A DNA stretch of 64,000 bases from Dissulfurirhabdus thermomarina (GTDB lineage: Bacteria > Desulfobacterota > Dissulfuribacteria > Dissulfuribacterales > Dissulfurirhabdaceae), in the NCBI RefSeq assembly GCF_012979235.1, contig NZ_JAATWC010000001.1, positions 439,001 to 503,000 of the forward strand, in the 5' to 3' direction. The position numbers were made by a program, and so were the translations under genes. Of this stretch, positions 22,645 to 31,514 are shown piece after piece (the stretch's first letter is position 1; each line of letters begins with the position of its first letter). Below the pieces are notes generated by a model. That model was not told the DNA's origin. It saw nothing but the letters and a program-made list of their open reading frames with translations, and made no database searches.

Positions 22645-24473
22645 TGGCGGGCGGCGTGACCTCCCCGGCGACAGCGGCCTCCCCCGGGGTGCGGCTCCAG
22701 GCCGCCGCCCGATGCCTCCTCTTCCTCCTGTGCCTGGCCGCGTGCCTGCCGGCGGGGCTGGTCGCCCCCGCGGCCGCGGCCGCGCCCTCCTACCGCGAGG
22801 CCAAGGCCGGCTACGATCGCCTCCAGAAGAGCGCGCGCCTCAGGCGCTACCGGCGTAACTGGATCCGGGTCATCGACGATTTCAAGGCGGTCTACCGGGC
22901 CTATCCGCGGGCGGCCCGGGTGGCCCCCCGGGCCCTCTACATGCTAGGGCGCTGCTACCACGAGCTCTACGGCTACTCCCGCCGGCGGGCGGACCTGAGA
23001 AGCGCCCGCCAGTATTTTCAGATCCTCGTTCGGGACTTCCCCGGAAGCGGGCTGGCCGACGACGCCTACTATCATATCGGCCGCATCGCCAAGCGCCTCG
23101 GCGACGTCGCCGAGGCCCGGGATGCCTGGTCGCGGGTGGTGGCGGACTACCCCCGGGGCAACATGGCGCGCCGGGCCCGGGCGGCCTTGCGCCGCCTGCC
23201 CGGGGGGGGGCGCCGTCCCCGTCCGAAGGCCGCCCCCCGTCCCGCCATCAGCTCGGAGGTGAGCCCCAAGCTCCCGCCCGGGGCCCCGGTGGCCACCATC
23301 CAGGCGGTCCGCTACTGGTCCGGGAAGGACTACACCCGTGTGGTACTCGACGCCTCTGGACAGGTGAGCTTCCGGAAGGGATTCCTCCCCGCGGACAAGG
23401 CCAACAAGAAGCCGCCGCGGCTCTACCTCGACATCCTCCCCGCCCGGGAAGGGCCCGACCTCGCCGACAACCTCGACATCCGGGACGGTCTCCTCCGGGG
23501 GATCCGCCTGGCCCAGTACCGGTCCCAGACGGTGCGGGTCGTCTTCGACATCGACGACATCGACCACACCAACATCTTCTACCTCGACGACCCCTTCCGC
23601 ATCGTGGTGGACGTCTTCGGGGCGGGCTCCGAGGTGCCCGAGCCCTGCCCGGTGCCCGAGGTCACGGCCAAGGTGGCACCCGACGACGATGAAGAGGAGG
23701 ACGCGGCGCCGGGCGGGCGGCCCATCCCCCTGGCCCAGCAGCTGGGGCTGTGCGTGCGCCGGGTGGTGGTGGATCCCGGCCACGGGGGGAGAGACCCGGG
23801 CGCCGTCGGCCCGGGCGGTCTCAAGGAAAAGGACGTCTGCCTCCGCCTCGCCAAGAAGGTGGCGGCACGGTTGCGCCGGGAGCTTGGCTGCGAGGTGATC
23901 CTCACCCGTGACCGCGACCGCTTTGTCCGCCTTGAGCGGCGCACCGCCATGGCCAACGCCAAGAAGGCGGACCTCTTCGTCTCCATCCACGTCAACGCCG
24001 CCCCCAACCGGCGGCTTCGGGGCGTCGAGACCTATTTCCTGAACCTCGCCGTCAACGAGGAGGCCATGCGGGTGGCGGCCCTGGAAAACGCCATGTCCAC
24101 GAAGCGCATCGCGGACATGAAGCGCCTGCTCGATTCCATCCTCCGCTATACCAAGGTGAGCGAGTCGTCCCGCCTGGCCGCCTACGTTCAGTCGGAGGTG
24201 GTCCGGGACCTCGGCCAGGCCTACAGCGGGATCCGGGACCTCGGGGTGAAGCAGGCCCCCTTCATCGTGCTCATGGGCGCCAAGATGCCAGCGGTGCTGG
24301 CAGAGGTGTCCTTCATCACCAACCGGACCGAGGAAAAACGCCTGCGGCAGGGTGCCTACCTCGACCGCCTGGCCCGGGGGATCGTCCAGGGCATCAAGCG
24401 CTACGCCAACGAGACGGCCACCGCCTACGTCCCCGCCCGCCTCTCCGCCGTGCGGGAAACCGGGCGCCCCTGA
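22644..24473 (+). CDS. N-acetylmuramoyl-L-alanine amidase with TPR and AMIN domains
   Basis: A 609-aa exported peptidoglycan amidase of the AmiC type, which cuts the bond between MurNAc and L-Ala during cell separation. Order: signal peptide 1-47 (ending APAAAAA); TPR-like helices about 48-190 (ALYMLGRCYHEL, AYYHIGRIAKRLGD); AMIN domain about 210-325, expected to target the septum; Amidase_3 domain about 365-595. Zinc ligands are in VVVDPGHGGRDPG, the Glu in GLKEKDV and SIHVNA, and the catalytic Glu in VLAEVSFITN. The N-terminal TPR addition is not in E. coli AmiC. The GTG start overlaps the mutS stop by one base. Confidence 0.92.
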   Translation: MAGGVTSPATAASPGVRLQAAARCLLFLLCLAACLPAGLVAPAAAAAPSYREAKAGYDRLQKSARLRRYRRNWIRVIDDFKAVYRAYPRAARVAPRALYMLGRCYHELYGYSRRRADLRSARQYFQILVRDFPGSGLADDAYYHIGRIAKRLGDVAEARDAWSRVVADYPRGNMARRARAALRRLPGGGRRPRPKAAPRPAISSEVSPKLPPGAPVATIQAVRYWSGKDYTRVVLDASGQVSFRKGFLPADKANKKPPRLYLDILPAREGPDLADNLDIRDGLLRGIRLAQYRSQTVRVVFDIDDIDHTNIFYLDDPFRIVVDVFGAGSEVPEPCPVPEVTAKVAPDDDEEEDAAPGGRPIPLAQQLGLCVRRVVVDPGHGGRDPGAVGPGGLKEKDVCLRLAKKVAARLRRELGCEVILTRDRDRFVRLERRTAMANAKKADLFVSIHVNAAPNRRLRGVETYFLNLAVNEEAMRVAALENAMSTKRIADMKRLLDSILRYTKVSESSRLAAYVQSEVVRDLGQAYSGIRDLGVKQAPFIVLMGAKMPAVLAEVSFITNRTEEKRLRQGAYLDRLARGIVQGIKRYANETATAYVPARLSAVRETGRP

Positions 24474-24482
24474 AAAATCGTG

Positions 24483-24510
24483 TTGAATTCTGACGGCCTT
24501 TTGATAAAGT
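24483..24510 (+). promoter_or_regulatory. Possible promoter of pal
   Basis: TTGAAT (24483-24488) and TAAAGT (24505-24510) are spaced 16 bp in the first AT-rich stretch after the amidase stop. It would give a leader of about 125 nt before the pal ATG. Both boxes are imperfect. Confidence 0.3.
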
Positions 24511-24640
24511 GGGGTCGAATTTTCGGGCATTCCCCGCCCGGGGAGCTCCGGTTTCGGTCTCCGGGTGGCGGTGTTGCCCGGGGAAGGACCTGGGGTGGGT
24601 GCCTTTCGAATCGGCAATCAGTAGACAACTGGAGGTGATC

Positions 24641-25216
24641 ATGAGCTGCAATATGGCCGTAAAACGCACGTGGGTTCCGGGAGCCGTCCTGTTTTTCGCC
24701 GTCTTCCTGCTGGCGGCGGGATGCGCCAAGACGGAGGTCTCCGCTCCGGAGGAGACGGCGCCCCCCGCCGTGGTGGAGGAGCCGGTGGCCGAGGAGCCAC
24801 AGGCCCCGGCAGTGGAGCAGCCCGCCGAGACGGAGGCCGCGGCCCCGGTCTACGGCGAGGAGATCTCGGAGGGGCGGACCCACGCGCCCATGCTCCCCGT
24901 CTACTTCGACTTCGACAAGTACAACATCCGTGACGACATGAAGGGCCGGCTCGAGGACGACGCCCGTTTCCTCCTGGATCACCCCGAGATCCGCATCGAG
25001 GTCCAGGGCAACTGCGACGAGCGCGGCACCAACGAGTACAACCTGGCCCTCGGGGAACGCCGTGCCAAGAGCATCAAGGACTACCTGGTCAATCTCGGCG
25101 TGGCCGCCGATCGGATCGAGACGGTGAGTTTCGGCGAGGAGCGTCCCCTGGACCCGGGCCACAACGAGGAGGCATGGGCCAAAAACCGCCGGGGAGACCT
25201 CGTCATCCTGAAGTAG
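24641..25216 (+). CDS. pal: Peptidoglycan-associated lipoprotein Pal
   Basis: A 191-aa outer-membrane lipoprotein of the Tol-Pal system that ties the outer membrane to peptidoglycan. The signal peptide ends in the lipobox LLAAGC near Cys27. A Glu/Pro/Ala-rich linker spans about 28-80. The OmpA-like domain (85-191) has YFDFDKYNIRDD, QGNCDERGTNEYN with the diaminopimelate-contacting Asp and Arg, and GERRAKSIKDYL. The ATG at 24641 has an ideal GGAGGTGATC site; longer upstream frames lack it. tolB and tolQRA are not in this window. A terminator follows. Confidence 0.94.
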   Translation: MSCNMAVKRTWVPGAVLFFAVFLLAAGCAKTEVSAPEETAPPAVVEEPVAEEPQAPAVEQPAETEAAAPVYGEEISEGRTHAPMLPVYFDFDKYNIRDDMKGRLEDDARFLLDHPEIRIEVQGNCDERGTNEYNLALGERRAKSIKDYLVNLGVAADRIETVSFGEERPLDPGHNEEAWAKNRRGDLVILK

Positions 25217-25250
25217 GGCCCTTCTCCGGCGTGTTGGCATGACGACACCA

Positions 25251-25286
25251 GGGGCCACGGGGGTGGACCGCCTCCGTGGCCCCTTT
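25251..25286 (+). terminator. Rho-independent terminator after pal
   Basis: GGGGCCACGG (25251-25260) pairs with CCGTGGCCCC (25274-25283) around a 13-nt spacer that itself can pair partly, followed by TTTGCTT. Confidence 0.65.
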
Positions 25287-25464
25287 GCTTGACGGCGGGG
25301 CGAGGGCCCTTCACCGAGGCCGGTCCTTCGGGCCGCCCGCCGCGCACCGCGGCGGCGAGAGGCGCGAAGGACCACGCCGCGGCCGGAGACGGGCGCGGCG
25401 CCTTCACTTCCCGACCCCATCATCCCCGGCCCGGCGCTCCCGGCCGGGCCCCCGGAGGGAGGAC

Positions 25465-26025
25465 ATGAAACCCATGCATTCCGGACAGCGACTCTTGACC
25501 CTGCTCGTGTCTGCGGCCGGCGGCCTGCTGTTGGCCCTCGGGCCGGCGGCGGCCCAGGACCGGCCCGTCCGCATCGCCGTGCTGGACATGCAGCGGGTGG
25601 TGCTGTCGTCCAAGGCCATCCAGGCGGCCCGCAAACCCCTGGCGGAGAAGTTCGGCCGGCTCCAGAAGAAGCTCAAGGCCCGCCAGGAGGAGATCCAGTC
25701 CTTCCGGGACGACCTCCAGAAGAAGGCCGCCCTCATGAGCGAGGAGGCGCGCGCCAAGAAGGAACGCGAGCTCCGGAAGATGACCATGGACTTCAAGTAC
25801 GAGAGCGAGGAGGCCGAGCAGGAGATGCGCCAGGCCGAGGACCGGGTGATGCAGCCCGTCCTGGAGCGCCTTCGGAAGGTGCTCGACCGCCTGGCCAAGG
25901 ACCGGGGCTATGACCTGATCCTGGACGTCAAGACCCCGGGAGTCATCTATTCTTCCTCGGCCATCGACATCACGGACGCCGTGGTGGCGGCCTACGACGC
26001 CGAGACACGGCAGCCCCGGAAGTAA
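25465..26025 (+). CDS. OmpH/Skp family periplasmic chaperone
   Basis: A 186-aa periplasmic chaperone for unfolded outer-membrane proteins. Signal peptide about 1-31 (ending PAAAQ). The mature protein begins with the family strand IAVLDMQRVVLSSKA, continues with two long charged coiled-coil helices (about 60-145, rich in Lys/Glu), and ends with the strand GYDLILDVKTPGVIYSS and DITDAV, the typical Skp closing. The ATG at 25465 follows GGAGGGAGGAC. bamA and lpxD, its common neighbours, are absent; pal lies upstream and a flagellar gene downstream. Confidence 0.9.
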   Translation: MKPMHSGQRLLTLLVSAAGGLLLALGPAAAQDRPVRIAVLDMQRVVLSSKAIQAARKPLAEKFGRLQKKLKARQEEIQSFRDDLQKKAALMSEEARAKKERELRKMTMDFKYESEEAEQEMRQAEDRVMQPVLERLRKVLDRLAKDRGYDLILDVKTPGVIYSSSAIDITDAVVAAYDAETRQPRK

Positions 26026-26096
26026 CCCGCGTCCGGTCCCGCCCGGGCCCTTTCTCATCCCGGCGCTCCGGCCGGCCGAAAAGCTGGTCAGGGCGT

Positions 26097-27905
26097 ATGG
26101 GCATCGATTCCGTCACGGCATACCTTTCCTCCCTCCGCGGGGCGGCTGCACCCGGGACAGGCCGGGAGGCCCCGCCGTGGGCCGTCCAGGGGGGGCGCGT
26201 GGAGGCCGTGGTGGTGGGCAGGGACGGCCCCCACGATCTCATCGCCGTGCGCGGCGAGGTGCTTCGGGCCCTCGCCGAGACCGCCCTGCCCCAGGGCGCT
26301 CGTATTTTCCTCGAGGTGGTTTCCACGGAGTCGCCGCTCCAGGTCCGGGTGGTGGACACGGAGACCGGGCCGCCGCCCGCCGGTGATGTCCGGGGCCTGG
26401 CCCGGGAGCTTCTGGGACTCCGGGCGCTTCTCGGCCGGCTCGGGGCGGAGATGGCGACGCGGCTCGGGGCCGAGGCGGCTCCCGGCCCGGGCGGGGAGGC
26501 GGCGGCCCTGGTCCGGGCCTTCGCCCAGGACGCCGCCGCCGTCCCGGAGCGCATTGCGGCCCTGGCTGCGGCCCTGGGCCTCGACCGCGGGGAGGGGCCG
26601 CCCCCGATCCAGGTCCTCCTGGGGCCCGTCACCGGTGACGGCGGCGCGGGGGACGCCGAGGCGGCTCCTGCGCCGTCCGGGGTGTCGACCGGAGCCCCTC
26701 CTGCCGGCGGGGCCGCGGGGGGAGGCGGCCGCCTTTTCTTCTCCGGCGATGTGCCTGCCCAGGCCCCGGCGGGCGCCGCGGCCTCGGGCGGGGCCGTTTC
26801 GGCGGGCGCCGCCGGTGCGGGGCCTGCCACGGGCGGGCATTCCGGGGAATCCCCCGGCATGCCGGGCGGTATTCCGGCGGCCGATCTTCCAGGCCGAGTG
26901 TCTTCGCCGGGCCCGTCGCCGTCCGTCTTGGCGGCGGGTGCGCCTTCGAGGCCGCCGGCATCGCCTCCGCCGGGGCAGGCAGCCGCGTCGCCCGGGCCGG
27001 GATCGGTCGTCCGCGGGGAGGCCTCCGGCACCCCTGGAACCGGAGCCCCGGCGGCCGCCTCCGAGGCGCCGCCGCAAGGGCCCGGCCCCGCCGTGGGCGG
27101 CGTTTCGGCGGGTGCCGCCGGTGCAGGCCCCGACCCGGGCGGGCGGGTCCCCCTCCCCGATATGCCGCCCGGTGCCCCCGACGCCCGACCCCGCCCGGCG
27201 GCGGCCCGTGCTCCCGGCCGCGGCGCCGGGGCCCGCGCGTATTCTCCCGCGGCCGGGCGGATTTCCGGCTCCCCTGCCCCCGTCGGCCGCCCGGCGGCCT
27301 CCGGGGTGCCTCCCGGAGCGGCCCCGGCCGCCGCCGGTGCCGAGGGCCCGCCGCCGGCTGGGCCCGGCGCCCGGCCGGCCGGAGCGGCCCCGGCCGATCC
27401 CGGCGTGTCTTCCGGGGCGCCCGGCCGGGCGGAGCGGGATCCGGCCTCCCAGTTGCTCCTCCACTACGCCCTGGGACTCCAGTCCTTCCACCAGGACGTC
27501 CGCCAGGTGCTGGACTTTCCCCTCTGGGTCCTGCCCTTCTGGTTCAGCCACGGGCAGGGATGGGGACAGTGCGTCTACTGGCGGGAGGAAGGCGGGGACA
27601 CCGGGAAGGAGCCGGAGCCCGGGGGCGCGGCCAGCCACATGGTCTTCGACCTCCACCTCGCGGCCCTCGGAGAGGTGCGGATCCAGGTGACCCTCCGGGG
27701 CCGGGACCTCGCCTTCAGCCTGGCGGCTGCGCCGGAGGTCTTGCCCGCGGTTCGGGCCGGGGTGGCCGCGCTCCGGGAGACCTTCGTCCGCCTCGGCTAC
27801 CGGCCGGAGATCGACGTCCTGGCCCTCCGGGACATCGACCGGGCGGCCGTCCTCGGCCCCTTCGTCCCCCCGGAATCCGAGGGGACGCTGCACGTCGTGA
27901 CCTGA
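26097..27905 (+). CDS. FliK-like flagellar hook-length control protein
   Basis: A 602-aa protein with three regions. Residues 1-170 are moderately conserved-looking (a strand ARIFLEVVS and helical Ala-rich parts). Residues about 175-450 are an extreme Pro/Ala/Gly-rich low-complexity ruler-like stretch with near repeats of VSAGAAGAGP. Residues 455-602 form a compact C-terminal domain with LGEVRIQVTLRGRDLAF, then LPAVRAGVAALRETFVRLGY, the pattern of the FliK/Flg_hook domain. The role would be hook-length sensing and export-specificity switching with FlhB. Position just upstream of a FlhB-like tail gene and flgF supports this. The start codon lacks a strong ribosome site. Confidence 0.7.
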   Translation: MGIDSVTAYLSSLRGAAAPGTGREAPPWAVQGGRVEAVVVGRDGPHDLIAVRGEVLRALAETALPQGARIFLEVVSTESPLQVRVVDTETGPPPAGDVRGLARELLGLRALLGRLGAEMATRLGAEAAPGPGGEAAALVRAFAQDAAAVPERIAALAAALGLDRGEGPPPIQVLLGPVTGDGGAGDAEAAPAPSGVSTGAPPAGGAAGGGGRLFFSGDVPAQAPAGAAASGGAVSAGAAGAGPATGGHSGESPGMPGGIPAADLPGRVSSPGPSPSVLAAGAPSRPPASPPPGQAAASPGPGSVVRGEASGTPGTGAPAAASEAPPQGPGPAVGGVSAGAAGAGPDPGGRVPLPDMPPGAPDARPRPAAARAPGRGAGARAYSPAAGRISGSPAPVGRPAASGVPPGAAPAAAGAEGPPPAGPGARPAGAAPADPGVSSGAPGRAERDPASQLLLHYALGLQSFHQDVRQVLDFPLWVLPFWFSHGQGWGQCVYWREEGGDTGKEPEPGGAASHMVFDLHLAALGEVRIQVTLRGRDLAFSLAAAPEVLPAVRAGVAALRETFVRLGYRPEIDVLALRDIDRAAVLGPFVPPESEGTLHVVT

Positions 27906-27918
27906 GGAGTCTCCCGCC

Positions 27919-28287
27919 ATGGGATCGTCCAGGGAAGGCCCGCGGAAGAAGGCCGTCGCCCTCCGCTACGACGAGGCGCGGGACGCCGCCCCCAGGGTGA
28001 CCGCCAAGGGGGAAGGGCTCCTCGCCGAGCGGATCCTCGCCCTGGCCCGGGAGGCCGGTGTGCCCGTGCGGGAAGAGCCCGACCTCGTGGAGGTCCTCTC
28101 CCGCCTCGAGGTCAACCGGGAGATCCCGGCCGAGACCTACGTGGTGGTGGCCGAGATCCTGGCCTGGATCTACGGGGTGAACGAGGCCGCCCGGGGGGCA
28201 AGGCCTGCCGGGTCGGCAGAAGCTGCCCCGGAGACAAAGGGGCGGACCTCCGGATCTCGTCCAGATAACGCTTTGAAATCAAAGTAA
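27919..28287 (+). CDS. FlhB C-terminal-like (EscU/YscU cytoplasmic) protein
   Basis: A 122-aa soluble protein that resembles the part of FlhB after its autocleavage site: KAVALRYDEARDAAPRVTAKGEGLLAERIL, VPVREEPDLVEVL, then REIPAETYVVVAEILAWIY. It has no membrane helices and no NPTH motif, so it is a stand-alone homologue of the FlhB-CC fragment, known as FhlB/YlqH-like in other bacteria. In some species such proteins can partly replace FlhB-CC in substrate switching. It starts 13 bp after the fliK-like gene and shares its operon. The last 40 residues are a polar, poorly conserved-looking tail. Confidence 0.85.
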   Translation: MGSSREGPRKKAVALRYDEARDAAPRVTAKGEGLLAERILALAREAGVPVREEPDLVEVLSRLEVNREIPAETYVVVAEILAWIYGVNEAARGARPAGSAEAAPETKGRTSGSRPDNALKSK

Positions 28288-28317
28288 GTTTTTCCTGGCT
28301 TCCGTGTGCTTGACGGG

Positions 28318-28333
28318 TGGCATGGCCCTTGCT
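28318..28333 (+). promoter_or_regulatory. Sigma-54 promoter before flgF
   Basis: TGGCATGGCCCTTGCT matches the -24/-12 consensus with GG (28319-28320) and GC (28331-28332) exactly 10 bp apart. The expected transcript starts near 28344, 13 nt before the flgF ATG and covering its GGCAGGAGG site. Confidence 0.75.
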
Positions 28334-28356
28334 GTTTCCCGGGCAGGAGGCGAGCC

Positions 28357-29109
28357 ATGCAGGTGTCACCCGGACTCCATCCCTACCAGCGGCTGGGCCG
28401 CATGGAGGCCCTCGAGGGCGGCCGGATCCTCGAGCGCAAGCTCGAGGTCCTGACCCACGACCTCGCCAACATCTCCACCGACGGCTTCAAGGCGCAGGAC
28501 GTCACCTTCCGCGAGGCCCTGGCCGCGGCCCAGGCGGGGGAGCGCCGGGTGGCCAAGGTGGAGAAGGCCTGGACCGACTTTTCCCCCGGGCCCCTGGTGG
28601 AGACCGGGAACCCCCTGGACTTCGCCGTGGACGGGGAGGGGTTCTTCGCCGTCCAAACCCCGGCGGGCGTCCGCTATACCCGGGCCGGGGGCTTCACCCT
28701 GAACGCCCTGAACGAGCTGGTGACCGCCGAGGGGTACCGGGTGCTCGGCGACGGCGCCCCCATCACCCTCGAAGACACCACGGGCCGGGGAATCTGGCTC
28801 AGCGAGGACGGCTACTTCTTCGTGGACGAGGCCCAGACGGGCCGCCTCGACGTGGTGAAATTCGACCGGCCGGAGGCCCTGGTTCCGGCGGGGGGCAACC
28901 TCTACGAGGCCCCGGCCGCCGCCGGTCCCCCCACCCCCTCGGCGGCCCGGATCCGCCAGGGCTTCATCGAGCGGTCCAACGTCAACGGGCTCAAGCTCAT
29001 GGTGGAGCTCATGGAGCTCCAGCGGGCCTACGAGGTCCAGCTCCGGGCGATCCAGTCGGCGGACCAGCTCGACGGCCGGGCCGTGAACGAGGTGGGCAAG
29101 GTGGCGTAG
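28357..29109 (+). CDS. flgF: Flagellar basal-body rod protein FlgF
   Basis: A 250-aa proximal-rod protein of the FlgE/F/G family. The N-terminal helix carries the rod signature LTHDLANISTDGFKAQD (usual N-LANVxTxGFK), the middle has NPLDFAVDGEGFFAV and TRAGGF, and the C-terminus is the amphipathic QGFIERSNVN...ELMELQRAYE helix used for assembly. It is shorter and more divergent than the neighbouring FlgG, which fits FlgF. A clear GGCAGGAGG site precedes the ATG at 28357. It is the first gene behind the sigma-54 promoter. Confidence 0.88.
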   Translation: MQVSPGLHPYQRLGRMEALEGGRILERKLEVLTHDLANISTDGFKAQDVTFREALAAAQAGERRVAKVEKAWTDFSPGPLVETGNPLDFAVDGEGFFAVQTPAGVRYTRAGGFTLNALNELVTAEGYRVLGDGAPITLEDTTGRGIWLSEDGYFFVDEAQTGRLDVVKFDRPEALVPAGGNLYEAPAAAGPPTPSAARIRQGFIERSNVNGLKLMVELMELQRAYEVQLRAIQSADQLDGRAVNEVGKVA

Positions 29110-29160
29110 CGGGCCGCCGGGCCCGGCAGACGGCATCAGCGTGATCGGAGGAGGACACGG

Positions 29161-29943
29161 ATGATTCGAGGACTGTACTCGGCCGCATCGGGCATGAACG
29201 CCCAGCAGCTCAACCTGGACACCATCGCCAACAACCTGGCCAACGTGAACACCACCGGCTTCAAGCGGAGCCGGGCGGACTTCGAGGACCTCCTCTACCA
29301 GACCCTTCGGATGCCCGGCACCGAGAACGCCGACGGCACCCAGGTGCCCACCGGGATGCAGGTGGGCATGGGGGTCCGGCCCGCCGCGGTGCAGAAGATC
29401 TTCACCCAGGGCGACTACGAGAACACCGGCAACGAGCTCGACTGGGCCATCGAGGGCCGGGGGTTTTTCAAGATCATCAGCAACGGCGAGGAGCTCTATA
29501 CCCGGGCCGGGGCCTTCAAGCTCGACCGGGACGGCTTCATCGTGACCTCCAACGGCGACCGCCTGCAGCCGGAGTTCGCCGTGCCCAACGGGACGGCCCG
29601 CATCACCATCGACGCCTACGGCAACCTCGTGGCCTCGGACCAGAGCGGCGCCCCCCTGGCCTCCGCGCAGCTGACCCTGTACGACTTCCCCAACCCCGCC
29701 GGTCTCTACAGCGTGGGCCGCAACCTCTACCGGCCCACCGAGGCCTCCAGCGATCCCATCGAGGGCAACCCCGGCACCGACAACTTCGGGACCATCAGCC
29801 AGGGCTTCCTCGAGCAGTCCAACGTGGACGTGGTGAAGGAGATGGTGGACATGATCATCACTCAGCGGGCCTATGAGCTCAACTCCAAGGCGGTGCAGAC
29901 CGCGGACAACATGCTGGGCATGGCGGGGAACCTCAAGCGGTAG
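29161..29943 (+). CDS. flgG: Flagellar distal rod protein FlgG
   Basis: A 260-aa distal-rod subunit. It begins MIRGLYSAASGMNAQQLNLD and has the classic NNLANVNTTGFKRSRADFEDLLYQT segment, GRGFFKI and YTRAGAFKLD in the core, and QGFLEQSNVDVVKEMVDMI with ITQRAYELNSKAVQTAD at the C-terminus, all diagnostic. Length equals the family norm. It follows flgF by 51 bp and precedes flgA by 28 bp. Confidence 0.97.
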   Translation: MIRGLYSAASGMNAQQLNLDTIANNLANVNTTGFKRSRADFEDLLYQTLRMPGTENADGTQVPTGMQVGMGVRPAAVQKIFTQGDYENTGNELDWAIEGRGFFKIISNGEELYTRAGAFKLDRDGFIVTSNGDRLQPEFAVPNGTARITIDAYGNLVASDQSGAPLASAQLTLYDFPNPAGLYSVGRNLYRPTEASSDPIEGNPGTDNFGTISQGFLEQSNVDVVKEMVDMIITQRAYELNSKAVQTADNMLGMAGNLKR

Positions 29944-29971
29944 GCCCGGCGGCCCGGACCGGGAGGCGGCG

Positions 29972-30745
29972 ATGCGGTGTGAACTGGTGCAGGCGTGGAG
30001 GCCCCGAGGCCCGAGGGCGGCGGTCGCGGCGGCGGTGGTCGTTCTGGCGGCCCTTGCCTGCGCGGGGCCGGTATCGGCCACGCCGGGCGGCCCCGGCGGT
30101 GAACAGGTGGTGGCGGACGGCGTCTTCGCCCGGCTCTTTCGCCGGGCCTTCCTGGAACGGGCCCCCTGGCCCGCCCCTGACGTGGAGATCCTCCGCCTCC
30201 AGGTGGTGCCGTCCCGCCCGCGGGTCCCTGCCGGCCGGCTCTCCTTCGACGTGGAACCCCCGCGCACCGGGACGGGCATCGGTCGGGTGACCTGCGACGT
30301 CACGGTGAAGGTGGACGGGGTGCCGCGGCGCCGCGTCCGGGTGAGCGCCTGGGTGGAGGTCTACCGCCCGGTGGTCTGCGTGACGGCGGCGCTGCCCCGG
30401 GGGCACGTCCTGGAGGCCTCGGACCTGGAGGTGGCGCGCCTGCCGCTGTCGCGGCTCCGGGGCGAGGCCGTCTCCAGCCCGGAGGCGGCCGTGGGCCAGG
30501 CCGTCCGCCGCTCGGTGCGGGCCGGCCAGGCCCTCACCACCGACCTCCTGATGCCGCCCGTGGTGGTGCACCGGGGCGACGTCGTGACCATCCTGGCCCA
30601 GTCGCCGGCGCTCACCGTCCGGGTTCCCGGCGAGGTCCGGCAGGACGGTGCCAGGGGCTGCATGGTCCGGGTCCGCAACCTCATGAGCCGGAAGGAGGTC
30701 GTGGCCCGCGTGGTGGACGCCCGGACGGTGGCGGTCCCCTTCTGA
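29972..30745 (+). CDS. flgA: Flagellar P-ring assembly chaperone FlgA
   Basis: A 257-aa periplasmic chaperone for FlgI polymerisation. A signal peptide (about 14-36, ending PVSA) is followed by an N-terminal domain and a C-terminal SAF domain. Typical FlgA elements are the LPRGHVLEASDLEV segment, GQAVRRSVRAGQALTTDLL, VVHRGDVVTI and GCMVRVRNLMSRKEVVARVVD. The ATG at 29972 behind GGGAGGCGG removes an upstream extension that overlaps flgG. The longer N-terminal part is common in this phylum. Confidence 0.92.
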   Translation: MRCELVQAWRPRGPRAAVAAAVVVLAALACAGPVSATPGGPGGEQVVADGVFARLFRRAFLERAPWPAPDVEILRLQVVPSRPRVPAGRLSFDVEPPRTGTGIGRVTCDVTVKVDGVPRRRVRVSAWVEVYRPVVCVTAALPRGHVLEASDLEVARLPLSRLRGEAVSSPEAAVGQAVRRSVRAGQALTTDLLMPPVVVHRGDVVTILAQSPALTVRVPGEVRQDGARGCMVRVRNLMSRKEVVARVVDARTVAVPF

Positions 30746-30769
30746 AGACGCCCGAGCGAGGAGATCCAC

Positions 30770-31507
30770 ATGAAGATCCACAAGGCCCGCCTCGACATGC
30801 ACGTTCGGTATCCCGGCCTCCTGGCCCTCGCGGCGCTGTTGGTCCTCTCGGCCGGCTGCGCCGGAACGGCCAATCCCGTGGCGCCGGCCGCCTTGGCCCC
30901 CACCCGGCCCCCGGTCTACTCGGCGGCGCCGGCGCATCCCGCCGAGGGCTCGCTCTTCACGCCGGACCTCTCCGCCAGCCTCGTGGCGGACTTCCGGGCC
31001 CGGCGGGTGGGCGACGTCCTCACCATCGAGATTGAGGAGGACCTCAAGGGGGCGAAGAACGTCAAGACCCAGAGCGACCGGAAGTCCAGCACGGACGTGG
31101 GGCTTACGGGGTTCCTCGGCCTCAAGCTGGACGAGAACGTGCAGCCGGATCTGCCCGGTTTCGACGCCTCGAAGGCCCTCGGCGGCTCCACGGAGAGCGC
31201 CTTCGACGGCTCCGGCAAGACCTCCCGCGACGCCTCCCTCACCGGAACCGTCTCGGCCCGGGTGGTCCAGGTCCTCCCGGACGGGAACCTCATGGTGCAG
31301 GGGGCCCGGGAGCTCCGGATCAACAACGAGACCCAGTACCTCATCCTCACCGGGGTGATCCGGCCCAAGGACATCCAGCCCGACAACACCGTCTCCTCCA
31401 CGCGACTCGCCGACGCCCGGATCGAGTACACCGGGAGCGGCGTCCTGAGCGACAACCAGCGGCCCGGGTGGCTGGCCCGGCTGGTCTCCGCCCTGGCGCC
31501 CTTCTAG
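30770..31507 (+). CDS. flgH: Flagellar L-ring lipoprotein FlgH
   Basis: A 245-aa outer-membrane ring subunit. The signal peptide ends in the lipobox LSAGC near Cys30. Family motifs are the SLFTPD segment, DFRARRVGDVLTIEIEE, the T-rich middle and the C-terminal block NLMVQGARELRINNETQYLILTG-IRPKDI followed by SSTRLADARIEYTGSG. The ATG at 30770 follows a GAGGAG site. It precedes flgI, although a sigma-54 promoter starts inside the short gap. Confidence 0.96.
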   Translation: MKIHKARLDMHVRYPGLLALAALLVLSAGCAGTANPVAPAALAPTRPPVYSAAPAHPAEGSLFTPDLSASLVADFRARRVGDVLTIEIEEDLKGAKNVKTQSDRKSSTDVGLTGFLGLKLDENVQPDLPGFDASKALGGSTESAFDGSGKTSRDASLTGTVSARVVQVLPDGNLMVQGARELRINNETQYLILTGVIRPKDIQPDNTVSSTRLADARIEYTGSGVLSDNQRPGWLARLVSALAPF

Positions 31508-31514
31508 CCGGGCA

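Noticed and set aside
28293-28312. A second sigma-54-like site before flgF (TGGCTTCCGTGTGCTTG)
   Set aside because: GG to GC spacing is 9 bp; the neighbouring site at 28318-28333 has correct spacing and a better match.
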